A stretch of DNA of 64,000 nucleotides from Euglena gracilis (taxonomy: Eukaryota > Euglenida > Euglenophyceae > Euglenales). How positions within the stretch are numbered: the first letter of the stretch is position 1; each line of letters begins with the position of its first letter. A program made the translations under genes and the position numbers. Shown one piece after another: positions 21,897 to 32,159 of the stretch. The stretch spans positions 46,957,540 to 47,021,539 of the forward strand of contig CP154955.1 in assembly GCA_039621445.1 (NCBI GenBank), given 5' to 3'. A model generated the notes under the pieces. It was given only the letters and a program-made list of their open reading frames with translations. It was not told the origin of the DNA and searched no databases.

Positions 21897-22140
21897 ACCA
21901 GGGCGGTCCGTAAGGGACGGGATCTTCTTTTTTTAAAAGTTAAGGACCGCTCCCTTAAGGGCCGCCCCCCCAATACACTGAAAGGCCCCTACACCACCGG
22001 TGTTTTTCAACGCCTGCCAGGTGCAATGTCCGATCACAGATTGCCACGTAATTTGCCCTTTGGAGCCCCATATTTTCCTCCATGCCCACACACACACACA
22101 TGTAAACATCTCTTTATTTTTTTTGCCTTTAAAGGGATGT
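21897..22140. repeat. Repeat shared by both gene copies (CAGGGCGGTCC)
   Basis: Starts CAGGGCGGTCCGTAAGGGAC, contains a partial inverted repeat ending near 21968 (TTAAGGGCCGCCC), then unique sequence up to a T-rich tract. 44497-44756 in copy 2 is the counterpart. It is the clearest non-exon sequence shared by the two copies. CTTAAGGACCGCCCTG ends also occur at 4415 and 46354. Confidence 0.65.
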
Positions 22141-22318
22141 GTGCAACCAGCAAGCTGCTGAGCGGAGGAAGGAAAAGGAGCGGAAGCAAGCCCGCCGCTC
22201 ACAATTACGTCCAATCCGTTACCGGATTCGGACGACGATTGCGAGCGTCGCACTGGAAAAAAAAATTGTTTTCCCGATTTGTCATTTTATCAAAGGCGGG
22301 AATTCTACACCCCCCTTT
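22137..22318 (+). other. Shared block F, copy 1 (possible exon, frameshifted)
   Basis: It follows a T-rich tract and AAAG. The frame starts DVCNQQAAERRKEKERKQA, very basic, then loses 10 bp relative to copy 2 (44757-44940), so the frames diverge. In copy 2 the continuation includes NPSPDSDDDCERR, an acidic stretch. If coding, it is a charged loop between EamA segments. The 10-bp difference means at least one copy is broken or the exon boundary lies before it. Confidence 0.35.
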
Positions 22319-22364
22319 CGCATGCCACATTGGTAGCTGCAAGAGTTAGCAGCCCGGCGCGGAG

Positions 22365-22534
22365 TCCCATCGTGGTGTCCATCATGGTGACGGTCCAGCC
22401 GATCCTGGCGACTGCGATCCAGGTGCTGGTGCTGCGGGCCGGTGCATGGCCTCCGCCACTCAGCCTCTTGGGCTACCTGGTGCTTGCCGCCGGGTCGTTG
22501 CTAGTGTGCTGGGCGTCGGGCAGGGGAGGGGCTC
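22365..22534 (+). CDS. Shared exon block G, copy 1 (last EamA helices)
   Basis: Reads SPIVVSIMVTVQPILATAIQ, then VLVLRAGAWPPPLSLLGYLV and LAAGSLLVCWASGRG. This is the classic end of an EamA/DMT carrier: 'SPivvS...lqPvla.l' (helix 9), a short loop, then 'P-sLLG-llvlaGsllv' (helix 10). The acceptor AG at 22363-22364 matches the one in copy 2. In copy 2 the same exon is split by about 840 bp (46544-46589 and 47429-47596). A GT is present at 22535. This is the block that best supports the family call. Confidence 0.7.
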
Positions 22535-22854
22535 GTGCGGTGCGCTGCACCAAAGCACCATGCCTTAAGAGCTTCGGGTGTTTTTTTTATCCCCTCCCAG
22601 GGGATGGGCTTTTTTGCATGGCCCAGTAACATTTTGGGAAGTGCCCTTAGATGGCCCGATTTTGGAGGGGTTCTGCGCAGGCTGGGGATCACACAGATTA
22701 TTTTGATCGTGGTGTGACCCCTGGGGGGCTTTGAGAGTGGGTGGGTCTGTGCGGTGTATCCAGGGTCAGTCTGGCCAGCCGAAGGCCAGACCAGAGCTTT
22801 TTCGAGGTGTTTCGGCTGAATTGTTGAGGATGTTTGAGTGGACCTCCCAGGAAG

Positions 22855-22936
22855 GTGTGTGTGTGTGTGTGTGTGGGTGGGTGGGTGGGTGGGTGGGTGG
22901 GTGGGTGGGTGGGTGGGTGGGTGGGTGTGGGTGTGA
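22855..22936 (+). repeat. (GT)n then (GGGT)n microsatellite
   Basis: About fourteen GGGT units (22875-22933) after a GT run, 60 bases upstream of the acceptor of the next exon block. The + strand, hence the pre-mRNA, could form a G-quadruplex. Minus strand reads HPPT repeats, not a gene. Confidence 0.95.
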
Positions 22937-22994
22937 GGAAAAATGCCAGTCCCAGCCCCAGTGGTCAGTGAATCTATGTTCCAAACCCCCACAG

Positions 22995-23087
22995 TGCGAA
23001 GCATCCCCCTCCCTGACATCGCAGTACCACATGGTACAGGACCAGGTTGAGGTGCACAGCGAGTGTGAGGCTCAAGCCCCCGTTCAG
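22995..23087 (+). CDS. Shared exon block T1, copy 1
   Basis: Bounded by CACAG (to 22994) and a CAG|GT donor (23088). Reads CEASPSLTSQYHMVQDQVEV then HSECEAQAPVQ. Copy 2 (50119-50205) has RYHTVQDEIEMDSEDEGQAS. The acidic, hydrophilic text suits a cytosolic C-terminal tail after the last helix of the carrier, but could belong to another gene. In copy 2 the CAG|GT donor is replaced by T residues. Confidence 0.45.
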
Positions 23088-23706
23088 GTCTCAAACCCAT
23101 GTGCATGGATGCTTTGGGGGAAGCTCGTCTTCGTCTCCGGTGCTTTGGAAGTGTCCATTTCAGCGATGCAAATTAGTATTTTTTTTGGTTTTAGTGATGT
23201 TCACCTTTGTGGTCAAAATATGGATTTGATTTCTCCCTTTAAATCGACCAACTGCTCAGCCGGCAAATGAAGGAGTAGTCCAGCTCTTGGTGTGTGTTCG
23301 CTGGTGGTCTGTTATTTTGAATTAACTCTTTGTGTGAGTGGTGGTAGCAATTCTTTTGGTCAGCCGATCTCGCTTTTAAACTTTTTTGTGTTTCTTTGCG
23401 CAAAGGAACAGTTGCGCGAGTGGTTCCTGTGCGCAATTTGCACGGATGGTTTGTTTTGTGCCGTGTGCAAAGGAACAAACTTGTTTTCCTTAAGTCCAGG
23501 GCTCAGTCGCCAACCCCAAGTCGTTCCAGCAGCATCCAATTATAATGATGCAGCCGTTGGAAGGTTCTCAAACACACGTGCTACGTGCACCCGCGCCGTA
23601 TGCTGCAGACACCTGCTCTAGGGCAGCCTAAGTTTCAAAGTCCTTGTAATTCCCACTGTGGTCCTTGGGCACCAAACCACACCCTGATTATTTATAGGGT
23701 TGGAGC

Positions 23707-23905
23707 AGGGGGGGGGAAATGCAACTTGCATAATTTGCATTTTTTGGCATAATCAGGTTTTCCCGAAATTTGCATTTTTTGCATTTCTTTTGCATTTTTT
23801 TTGCCTAAAATATTTTGCCCTGGAAATTTTTTTTGATTTTAGGCAGCAAAGCTCTGTCATATTCCAGCTTTTTCTCAAGGTTTTTTTTTCATGCAAGTTG
23901 CATTT

Positions 23906-23936
<31 letters not shown>

Positions 23937-23993
23937 ATTTTTTTTTACTTGCATAATTTTAAGGGCCAAGTTGCATTTCCCCCCCCCCCCCCT
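23707..23993. mobile_element. hAT-like MITE rich in GCATTTTT
   Basis: GGTTGGAGC is duplicated at 23698-23706 and 23994-24002; one of the nine bases is probably terminal. Ends CAGGGGGGGGAAATGCAAC and the reverse complement of GTTGCATTTCCCCC...CCTG. The interior is degenerate GCATTTTTT. Same family as 31180-31654. Confidence 0.8.
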
Positions 23994-24075
23994 GGTTGGA
24001 GCCACTGACTTGGGCTTTCAAAATCGTTGTGTTATTGCGCACAGGGAAAACCCACCGAGTGTCAGGTGCGAGTTC

Positions 24076-24215
24076 GGCCCTGGGCATGGCGGGGGTACGT
24101 TAGCTTCACTGGTGAATATTTGTCCCCCGCACAGGACGTGGGTTTGGAGGGGACGAGGATTCCCCGCGAGAGGGCTGCTGAGCTGGGAGACCTGGTCTCA
24201 TTCTGCCCTCTAGAT
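24076..24215 (+). CDS. Shared exon block T2, copy 1
   Basis: The frame reads SFTGEYLSPAQDVGLEGTRI then PRERAAELGD. Copy 2 near 51075-51175 has FTGKEFPSDVT and, in another frame, GLEGTRSHPERAAELG, so copy 2 is frameshifted relative to copy 1. The shared peptide argues for a real exon. Start and end are approximate. Family unknown. Confidence 0.35.
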
Positions 24216-24333
24216 TGGCGGTTTCCAATCAAGATATATTTTCCTATTTTCTTGAGTGTGCAGCACAATGCGTTCAGCCGACTGTGTTTCACATTTTTTT
24301 TTCGATATTTTGCAGTTTTTACTCCAACCCAAT

Positions 24334-24528
24334 CAGGCTTCTTTTTGAGCCAGAAAACCCCCCAAGAGGGCTGGGTCCGGGGCCGGACACCGGGGGGGGG
24401 GGGTCCCATGCCGAAGGCCTGGGTAGGGGTTTTGGTACAAAACGGCGAAATTTTTTTGGGAAATGTCCTCAGATGGCCCGATTTTTGGGGGGGTTTCCCT
24501 GGGGGGGGGACCCCCTAAAAAAAGCCCG
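24334..24528. mobile_element. hAT-like MITE, 195 bp
   Basis: TSD AACCCAAT at 24326-24333 and 24529-24536. Left end CAGGCTTCTTTTTGAG; right end reverse complement CGGGCTTTTTTTAGGG. Internal G/C runs and 'agatggcccgattttt', a phrase also present at 22650, 28845 and 61750. Confidence 0.85.
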
Positions 24529-25072
24529 AACCCAATCGTCCCAGTTTTTATGAATCCAATCGTCGTTTTTGGTGTCGCTGAATTTTTTTACATTGCCCAT
24601 TTATTCAATTTGAGAAAGTATTAAATTTTCAGAGTTGTTTCAAAGCATAATTTCCACATATAATCAAAAAATGAAGTGCTGAAGTGCCCCCATACCCCCC
24701 ACCCCTGCAGCTACTAGGCCACCGTAGTAGGCAGCTGCTGATGATTTGTCCCATACCTGCATCAATCACATATGTACCTCATATTTCAAAAAAAAAGTAT
24801 CCTCCATCCGCGCCATGGTTATGCATATGGATGCATGCATGCGTTGGGTTCAGGACAGGAAAGAGAAGAAGGCTGTTGAAAATTTTAACTTTTTGTAGGA
24901 GTATGGCAATGAAAGTTTGAATTCAGCAAACAAGCAAGGACTTTGGGGCTTGAAAGGTATTTCACACCAAAGGAAGTGAAAATGCTTCAAGGGAAAAAAA
25001 ATAGATCGGAAGTCTTTACATCCTGGCCCATTGTCTTATTTGCAACAAATACATTGCTCTAAAGAATGTTAG

Positions 25073-26016
25073 TTGCATTTATCCCCATTGTCTGCAAGTC
25101 AATGGACCTCAAAGAATAAACCTCAAACGATTTGGAAGGGTGCAAATTTACGGACACATCTTTTACCCCCCCCCCCCGCATCGCCAAGTTGTTTTCCTGC
25201 TGCCTCTTCCCCCCCTGGAGTTGTGGAATCTCAGCCACTTTCTGTAACACATAATTTGCATTCGGAATCAATAAAGCATGTTATATTGAGGTTGATTGTT
25301 GAAACCTGCAACAAACTCCTGGACAATCTTTGCTTTCAAGTGTCTTTCTTCATTATTGTAGCAATGGAGGCAGAGGGTATGCAGTCACAGGAAGCACTTT
25401 TTTTTGGCTCGTCCTGGAATTTTTTTTTGGAAATGACCTTTTTTGACAATGTTGGTGCTTTTAATTGGCAGGATCAGTTTGCACCTGTGAACTGTCAACT
25501 TACTGTCCCAGTTGATGATGCAAACAACACAGTTTGTGATCTCATCTTCCAATGTTGCTGTCCGCTCCAATTGCACAGACCTTTCAAATGTCTGTGCCCC
25601 AAAACTGTATTTTTCTGAGGACTCTTTTATTCACGTTGCTATACTTTGGGAGAAGTGTACTTACACTTGTTCATTGTCTAGTTATTCACTGTTGTGGTAT
25701 ATATCTGTAAGCACCAAACCATATACTGATTGTAGTGCTGTAAATCTAAAATACAAATGCAAGCTAGAATTTGAATTGTGTTTCCATCGGCGTCGCCCAA
25801 ATGATGAATGGGTCCTCACCATCCGAAAGGTCCGGAAAAAAACCATTCGCCCCCTCTTGGAACCCACTGCGCACGTGTTGTGCTGCGCCATTTGGCTTTT
25901 GCCTGACACTCCCATCTCAGCCCTGAAGCCATTGAAATCCGCTGTTAGAATGGAAAGAGGAAAACATCATTTTTGTTGTGTGCAAAGACCATTAAAACAA
26001 TCGCCGCACACATACA
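25073..26016 (+). other. Long open stretches of unknown status
   Basis: Two overlapping plus-strand frames stay open, with protein-like segments such as NWQDQFAPVNCQLTVPVDDA (around 25455-25515) and KVRKKTIRPLLEPTAHVL (around 25830-25885). They lie after block T2 and before the terminal exon at 27376, so they could be exons of the same or another gene. No splice sites or homologues in copy 2 support them. Confidence 0.2.
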
Positions 26017-26017
26017 C

Positions 26018-26238
<221 letters not shown>

Positions 26239-26479
26239 GACACATACCCCCCCCCCAAATGACGTCCAACGGAGTGGGATATGCGCGATTAAATGCAGGG
26301 GTGAAAAGCCAAGAATGGGTTCAGACTGAACAACACTACGCTCTTCTTTTCCGCTGCATGTTTCCCAACCTTCAGCAATCTGGAATGTTGTGATTGCAAA
26401 CTAAAATGTTATTTTATTTTTTGCAATCTTAATTTAGCTTTCCACAGGAATGCTCTTTTAAAACCTAAACTCAAAAAAC

Positions 26480-26640
26480 CAAAGAAAATTCGGTGCCTTC
26501 GGAGGAGTGGCCACTTTCGGACAACCTTGGCCGACCCCCCCCCGGGGGGGTTGGAGCCCAAAACCAGTCAGTCACTCCAAAAAAAAACCAGTCAGCCACC
26601 CCCCAGGGGGGTGGCATGGAACACACCTGAAGAAATGGTA
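26480..26640 (-). mobile_element. Degenerate family B fragment
   Basis: Reverse-oriented 'aaaccagtcagtcact' units, a C(n)G(n) palindrome and 'ggtgccttcgga' hairpin remnant. Ends not found. A B-box-like GGTTCGACCCC follows at 26666-26676. Confidence 0.45.
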
Positions 26641-27154
26641 TGCCTCCAACCACCAGGATGGGGGGTTCGACCCCGCAATACCCATAGGGATTAGGGGATC
26701 CCTGCAGAGTCCTGTGGGCGTGCCCACATGTATGCGTCCATGAGCATGTGTTCGTGTGTTCAGGCGCGTGCGTGTGCGTGTGTGTGTACCCCCCCCCCCC
26801 CAGTGTGTTATTTGGGCACCCGAACTGGGGCCCCGAGGGGGGGGTTATTTCAGGGGGGGTTATTTTTACATAAAAGCCAAAAAGGAAAACAGGGGGGGGG
26901 GTGTTATTTGGGCTCTCAAAATCGGTCCCCAAGGGGCGGGTGTTGCAATGATATCCAATTCCTCACCCGACAGTTTGTGAGGTTCTGCCCCTGTGGACAG
27001 AACGCCGTGGTCGGCGATGGTCAGCGGTCGACGTTTTAATGTCTACCCACCCATCTGCCCCCTCCCCCCGTCCTGGCCAGTGCCTTGTCGGGAGTCGGCC
27101 TCCCCTGTCCTCGCCAACTTGGCTGAAACCAGCTTTCCGGGGGGGGGGGATATG

Positions 27155-27245
27155 AACAGCCACTCACCACGCAGCAAACTGGGCCAGAAGCGAAGTTAGC
27201 GCCAGCCATAAACAGACAAGAAGCCTTAGTGCAACTAAGGGGGGA
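27155..27245 (+). mobile_element. SINE-like repeat S, partial
   Basis: Shares 'cagcaaactgggcc', 'gaagcgaagt' and the tail 'agaagccttagtgcaac' with copies at 37205, 39895 and 47268. No A-box could be confirmed. Confidence 0.6.
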
Positions 27246-27267
27246 TATGAACAGCCCACAAGAGGTG

Positions 27268-27326
27268 GAGGCTTCTTTTTAAGTCAGAAGGCGCTGGGGG
27301 GGGGGGGGGGCTTAAAAAGAAGCCTG
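27268..27326. mobile_element. Minimal foldback of a CAGGCTTC-type MITE
   Basis: GAGGCTTCTTTTTAAG and CTTAAAAAGAAGCCTG face each other with only a G run and GAAGGCGC between. Termini match 61580-61874. Target duplication not convincing. Confidence 0.6.
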
Positions 27327-27375
27327 ACAGTGGCCACGACGGTCCAGCGGACTCCCCTTCCCCCCCCCCCTGCAG

Positions 27376-27582
27376 CGCCTCATGTACCGCGCCACCGACG
27401 CCGGGCGGGTCAACCTCTCCAATGTGAAGTCGGAGCCCATCATCGGGGCCAGCCGCCCGTGGGGTGGCAGCTTTCAGGAGCGGGTGGGCCGCTTCGCTTC
27501 CGTGGGGATCATCCGGCCCAAGTACCGGCGCCCGAAACCAAATACGCTGTTCGGGGTTGGAGCTCTGCTGGCCCGCAAATAA
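27376..27582 (+). CDS. Terminal coding exon of an unknown protein
   Basis: Follows a pyrimidine tract and TGCAG, and reads RLMYRATDAGRVNLSNVKSE, then a basic, glycine-rich stretch (IIGASRPWGGSFQERVGRF, IIRPKYRRPKPNTLFG) to a TAA. Almost every third base is G or C, so it is probably a real exon. It is the last exon of a + strand gene, possibly copy 1 of the duplicated gene, but I found no counterpart in copy 2 and cannot name the family. Confidence 0.6.
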   Translation, partial: RLMYRATDAGRVNLSNVKSEPIIGASRPWGGSFQERVGRFASVGIIRPKYRRPKPNTLFGVGALLARK

Positions 27583-27881
27583 CTGCCCATTCCCCCATTG
27601 TATTCACCAATTTGATTTGTGGTGATTCTCCATTGTCAGCTGAGAATTCTCTGATCATGTTTGAAAGTAACGGAAAATTTTGTTGGGAACCTGTGTATTT
27701 TTATGGGTTTTGCAAGGACAAATTCAAAAAAAATGTTTCTTTGGGGGGGGGTTGGCGTTCAGACCACCGCCTAAGCCTGGAGAGCTGTGGCGTGTAATTG
27801 CCAACCTGGGCCATAGTCAATTTGCTTCCCCTCTCTGCACTGGCCAACTTGGCTGAAGCTAGCTAATGTCTGGGTGTAGAT

Positions 27882-28131
27882 CAGGGCGTTGCTTTATAAA
27901 ATTCGACCCCACCCCCTGGGGGGGGGCAGCCTTTTTTCCAGCCCCGGACCCCCCCGCCATATTTCCAGCCACCCTGAAGGCAGCTGGACAGCAACGGATT
28001 TTTCGTTTTGGGGGTGCAAAATTGGGCCAAAAATGGGCAAAAATGAGTTGAAATTGGGTGAAAATGAGTCGGAAAAAAGCTGTCCAGGACATTTTTTGGG
28101 CGTCAAAATATCGATTTAAAGCAATGCCCTG
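27882..28131. mobile_element. hAT-like MITE, 250 bp
   Basis: TSD GTGTAGAT at 27874-27881 and 28132-28139. Ends CAGGGCGTTGCTTTA and reverse complement CAGGGCATTGCTTTA (one mismatch in 15). The interior resembles the truncated element at 16183. Confidence 0.9.
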
Positions 28132-28639
28132 GTGTAGATGGGCAGTGCTTCTGCATGATTTTTCACTCCTTCCCCACCTGCAGAGCCCTGGCTTTGAATT
28201 TGCTATATGAGTATGATCGCAATCAATCTGCGTATCTGACCACCTACACCATCCCAAGGGTATTCCCTCTATCCCTTCTATGCCCGCGAGCTTCATTTTT
28301 ACAATCAAGAAGTTGACCACAAGTCTACCAGTCACATCAATGTTTCTCACCAAAGCCCAACCATCCAGTTTTTGTGGATTCTCTTTGCATTTCACTGGTT
28401 CAACTTTGACGAGGCCTGAGTACATTCAGGATTTTGTTCGTCCCCCCCCCCCCAATAAACCATCTGCTTAATCCATAAAAATCGTCCTTTTTTTGCTTAA
28501 AAAGTCTTTCCTCATCCCCGTTCTTCAAAGGGTACTTTTCTTATGGCAATGGTTGGCAGGATTGCTCTTCTCCCCAATGAGTTGATTTGATGGAAGTCCG
28601 ATGGTTAACGTCGACGGAAGTTCATTTTTTTGATTTACC

Positions 28640-29330
28640 GATTTAATGGCACCGTTGCCCTTTGCTCTCAAGCTCCGGACCAAGTTGATTCGAGCGAAAA
28701 TGTGGCTCCTTTTGCATGTTCATAATTTGCTTCTGACCAACCCAGCTTCTTTTTACCCCAGAAGAACCCCCCAACCGTCCCCCTCCCCCCGGGTCCTGAG
28801 CCAGTGGTTCAGGTATGGTTTCGGGCGACTCATTTTTGGGAAATGTGGATGGCCCAATTCTTGGAGGTCCCCCCCCCCCCCCACGTGGCCACGCGGCAGT
28901 GTTCCCGGGGGGGGGGGTCCATGCTATGCTAGGCAGGGTGGGTGGGGGGACCCCCCTTGGGGTCTTAAAAAAAAACAGTCTGCTGCCAATCGATATTCCA
29001 TCGGAGATGAACGTTGTGGATTTGCTGATTGCTGATTGCAAACGGGTGGGGAGTACTGAGGCAGCCGAAGATCCCCCCCCCCTGGACCGGGGGGGTCTGA
29101 ACCGCCCCCAAAAGATCATTTTTTTTTTGCATTTTTGACAAATTTTTGACCATAAAGTGCCGAAGTGGCACTTTTGGCAAAATTCTTCGGCCCGGCGTGA
29201 AGCGCCGGGCCGAATATCGGTCACCCAGACCACACCGCAGTTCAGGTTGGGGGGACCCCCCTTCCTGGACTGGGGGGGTGTCCGGACCACCCTCCCCACC
29301 TGCCCTCATATCAAAGCCTGATTGCATTAG
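28640..29330. repeat. MITE-like repeat cluster (families I and J)
   Basis: Contains 'tggcccaattcttggagg' (family J phrase), C(n)G(n) blocks, TCTTAAAAAAAAAC like the hAT-like ends, and a perfect 12-bp hairpin at 29186-29214. Relatives are in the 13.7-14.7 kb intron. Ends and duplications not resolved. Confidence 0.5.
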
Positions 29331-29846
29331 CCTGACCATAGAGCCGATTGTGTCCAAATGAGCCTTGTTCTCTGTTGTGATTGCAACGTTATGGGGCATC
29401 AGGTTGTTGTTGAAAACAAAACCTCCAAAATGGGAGCGCTGGGACCTCGCAAAAGAGAAATTGCCAGTTACAGAGAACGGTGGGTACTCCACTGAACCTC
29501 CCCGCAGCAAAATCACTTCATTTCTTATATTTGGTTGGCGTGTCAGAGTCTCACATTGGTGGTCGGTGCTGGGTAAAAATCCGTCGACTTCAATCTTGTT
29601 CCCAGAATTGATTGCAAACCTTCGCTGCTCCCTTCAGATTTTCATTTCACTATAAGATCACTTTCAGCAAATGGGTCCATGTGACACAGACACAGACACA
29701 CACACACACACACATTTCTATAGCATTCCAGATAAGTTTTCCCAGCAGCATTCTGTGTGTCTTGCTTGGGGTTTTGGTTTGAATTTCGCTCCAAGTTCAC
29801 ACAGTTCACACAGTTCACATTCATTTCTCCCTTCACCGTGTCGTAG

Positions 29847-29978
29847 GCACGGGATGAGACCCAACAACTCGTGCTGCCTCCTGTTGAGCCCCGACAGTTT
29901 AGTTCGGCCTCCGTCATGGTCGCCTGGATTTGCCTGCTGGTTGGGGTCATCGCCACCTCTTGCGTCGGGCCCATGCTT
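29847..29978 (+). CDS. Possible exon upstream of copy 2 (membrane segment)
   Basis: Begins after GTAG (to 29846). The frame reads RDETQQLVLPPVEPRQFSSA and then MVAWICLLVGVIATSCVGPM, a good membrane helix, with a GT at 29979. It could be an early exon of the copy 2 transporter (first helix). Its phase does not join simply to X1, so another exon or another boundary is needed. No counterpart was found before copy 1. Confidence 0.35.
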
Positions 29979-30723
29979 GTGTGCCCATTCGTCCGCTTTT
30001 GAGGCCTGACACAGGCAACGACCACAAGCATCCTGTCTTTTTGGTGAGGTGTGAAAAACAATGGCCTCGGTGGGTGCCTTTTGAAACCTTTGACCTTCCT
30101 GAAATTGCATTATTTTGCAATTGCATGTTGTGTATTTCCTGTTTTCCAGAATATTTGTTGCATCTTTTTTTTTCATCTGAAAAGATTCGCATATGCATAT
30201 ATATTTGTGGGAACTGTCACAGTCACAGGGGGATTGACACCCCCAGTTTCCCTACAGTTTTCTGAAAATTTCTGCAATTTTTTTCAACAGCAGTCCGCAC
30301 ATACTTGAAATGGAAGGTGCACTGAGCTCCGTCCATTTTATGAATTTCACAAGGGAGTCCAAGGTGCTTGCTACTTCTTTCCAAATTTTGCCAAACTTTG
30401 CCAAATTTTGTAAATTTTGCAAAAATTTCCAAAATTTGCCAAATTTTGTAAATTTGGCAAAATTTGGCAAAGTTTGGCAGCATTTGGCAGTTTTTTTTCC
30501 CCTCCCCAAAATTTCCCCAAAAAGTTGGTCTCCCAGGGGAGTACCCCCCAGGTGGGGGGGGGCTTCCCCCACGTCTTTAAAAAATCCCCTGCTGGGGACC
30601 ATGTCTCTCTGGTGTATGTTTTTTTTAGCAAAATTCAATTTCAGGCAATGTGATTCTTGCAAAGGTGTGAGGAACTTAGGTTTGATAAATTGCAAAATAT
30701 GGGAATGTTGCGCCAACACAAAG

Positions 30724-30793
30724 CATGCCAATGTCATTCATCCAGAAGATGGCAGGGGCGAATGGCTTGATCAAGTCCATTTGGTTTGGCGAG
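30724..30793 (+). pseudogene. Exon block X1, copy 2, first part
   Basis: After AAAG it reads MPMSFIQKMAGANGLIKSIW FGEG in the frame of copy 1, then similarity stops at GGCGAGGGC. No GT donor is present at the break. The remainder of the homologous exon lies 1.09 kb downstream. Either an insertion disrupted it or a non-standard intron exists here. Confidence 0.5.
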
Positions 30794-31045
30794 GGCCTTT
30801 GCGCGCAGGCTTTTGCTTACCCCCAAATTTGTTTTGATTTTACCCCCAAATCAATTTTGTTTTTCATTTTTTTTGTTGGGATCAGCCCAGAAATGATTGC
30901 AAAATCTCTCAAAAGTGCGTTTTTTTTGTGTTTATTCGTGTTCTAGTCGGGTTTTTTCCCCAGTTTTTTTTGCGTCGTGTTTTTGAAGGGTCCACGCCCT
31001 CCCTTTCTCCTGGCATTCGACAAGGGCTCAGATGTGGGATGGGGC

Positions 31046-31781
31046 CAGGGGTTTTTTTTAGTCGTGGACCCCCGGGGGGGTCCATGACACGGGTGGGTGG
31101 GTCCGGCCGTCCCCCCCCCCAGGGATGGGTGGGATTTACTTTTTCGGCGCCGAAGGCACCGAAAAGTGCTATTTTTAGCCAGGGGGGGAAATGCGTTTCG
31201 CATTTTTTCGCATTTTTGCGCATTTTTTGCGCATTTTTTTTCAAATTTTCCAAAAATGCGCATTTTTGCGCATTTTTTCGCATTTTTTGCGCATTTTTTC
31301 GTTTTTTTCAGCACATTTTTTTGCTTTTTGGCACATTTTTTCGTGATTTTCCAAAATTTACGCATTTTTTGACCATTTTTGCAATTTTTTGCAAAAATTT
31401 GAAAATTTTGACTTTTTTTTGAAACTTACATTTTCCTCATTATTCTACATAATCTCTTCAAATTTGGTGCCATTTTTGCATGGTTTTGGGTATTTTTTTG
31501 CATTTTCGTGATTTTTGCGCATTTTTTCTCGGATTTTGCACATTTTTGCGCATTTTTTCCAAAAATGCGCATTTTTTGCGCATTTTTTTTGCGCATTTTG
31601 CGCATTTTTGCGCATTTTTTTCCGAGGCCGGGCGAGCGCATTCCCCCCCCCCTGTTTTAGCACTTTTCGCGATTTTTGGCTATTTTTTTTGTGGGTCCCC
31701 CGGGACCCCCATGGGGGGACCCCCCAGTGGGTGGGTGGGTGGGGGTTACCCCCTCCCCCCCGGTCTTAAAAAAAACCCCTG
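31046..31781. mobile_element. hAT-like MITE with nested element
   Basis: TSD GATGGGGC at 31038-31045 and 31782-31789. Ends CAGGGGTTTTTTTTAGTC and reverse complement CAGGGGTTTTTTTTAAGA. Contains the hairpin TTCGGCGCC-GAA-GGCACCGAA (31143-31163) and is itself interrupted by 31180-31654. Same family as 38649-39851. Confidence 0.9.
31180..31654. mobile_element. Nested MITE of GCGCATTTTT repeats
   Basis: TTTTAGC is duplicated (31173-31179 and 31655-31661). Ends CAGGGGGGGAAATGCG and the reverse complement of GCGCATTCCCCC...CCTG. The uninterrupted site 'gctatttttagcacttttcg' exists at 39718-39738 in the related element. The body is a degenerate array of GCGCATTTTTT-like units. Confidence 0.85.
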
Positions 31782-31878
31782 GATGGGGCCGGGGAAAAGT
31801 TTTTTCAGGTTTCCCCACTTTTTATCAGCCTCTCATCTGGACGCCAATTTTTTTTGGCCACCAAATTGACCACCAAAG

Positions 31879-31923
31879 GCCTGTAAGTGTGCTTTTTGTT
31901 GTGTCAACGCTGATGAACTCACT

Positions 31924-31924
<1 letters not shown>
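31879..31924 (+). pseudogene. Exon block X1, copy 2, second part
   Basis: Reads [14 protein letters not shown] in register with copy 1 (FSLLLVVIMLTSSL) and ends exactly where a GT microsatellite begins, as copy 1 ends at GTGTGT. The preceding CCAAAG could serve as an acceptor. Confidence 0.45.
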
Positions 31925-31984
<60 letters not shown>

Positions 31985-32090
31985 GTGTGCGTGCGTGCGT
32001 GCGTGCGTGCGTGCATGCATGCGTGCATGTGTGCGTGCGTGCGTCCGCACGTGTGTGCGCGCGCGCGCGTGTGTGTGTGTGTTTGCGGCG
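31925..32090 (+). repeat. (GT)n, then GTGC/GCGC variants
   Basis: Twenty-seven or so GT units followed by GTGC, CATG and CGCG variants. It starts at the last base of exon block X1, so its first GT would be the splice donor. Confidence 0.95.
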
Positions 32091-32159
32091 ATAGGCAACG
32101 TACCCAAAATGATTCCTCCCCACTCTTGCACCTGAAGTTGTCCGCCCCCTCTCCTGTTA

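Larger units (their letters stand above)
6034..24215 (+). other. Gene region, copy 1: EamA/DMT-like transporter (exons scattered)
   Basis: Eleven coding-like blocks in this interval recur in the same order in copy 2 at 30724-51175. Blocks B, C, D, E and G read as parts of an EamA carrier, a family of ten-helix membrane transporters of metabolites. Introns hold independent repeats. Exon phases were not fully reconciled, and block E contains an in-frame stop, so this copy may be a pseudogene. Whether every block (A, F, H, T1, T2) belongs to one transcript is inference from shared order and strand. Confidence 0.45.

Noticed and set aside
23815-24213. 132-residue + strand ORF rich in phenylalanine
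   Set aside because: Its first half is T-run sequence of the MITE at 23707-23993; only the distal part overlaps block T2, in another frame.
28700-28990. Another hAT-like element with ends CAGCTTCTTTTTAC and TCTTAAAAAAAAACAG
   Set aside because: Candidate target duplications (CTGACCAA and CTGCCAAT) agree only with a gap, so the element was not called.
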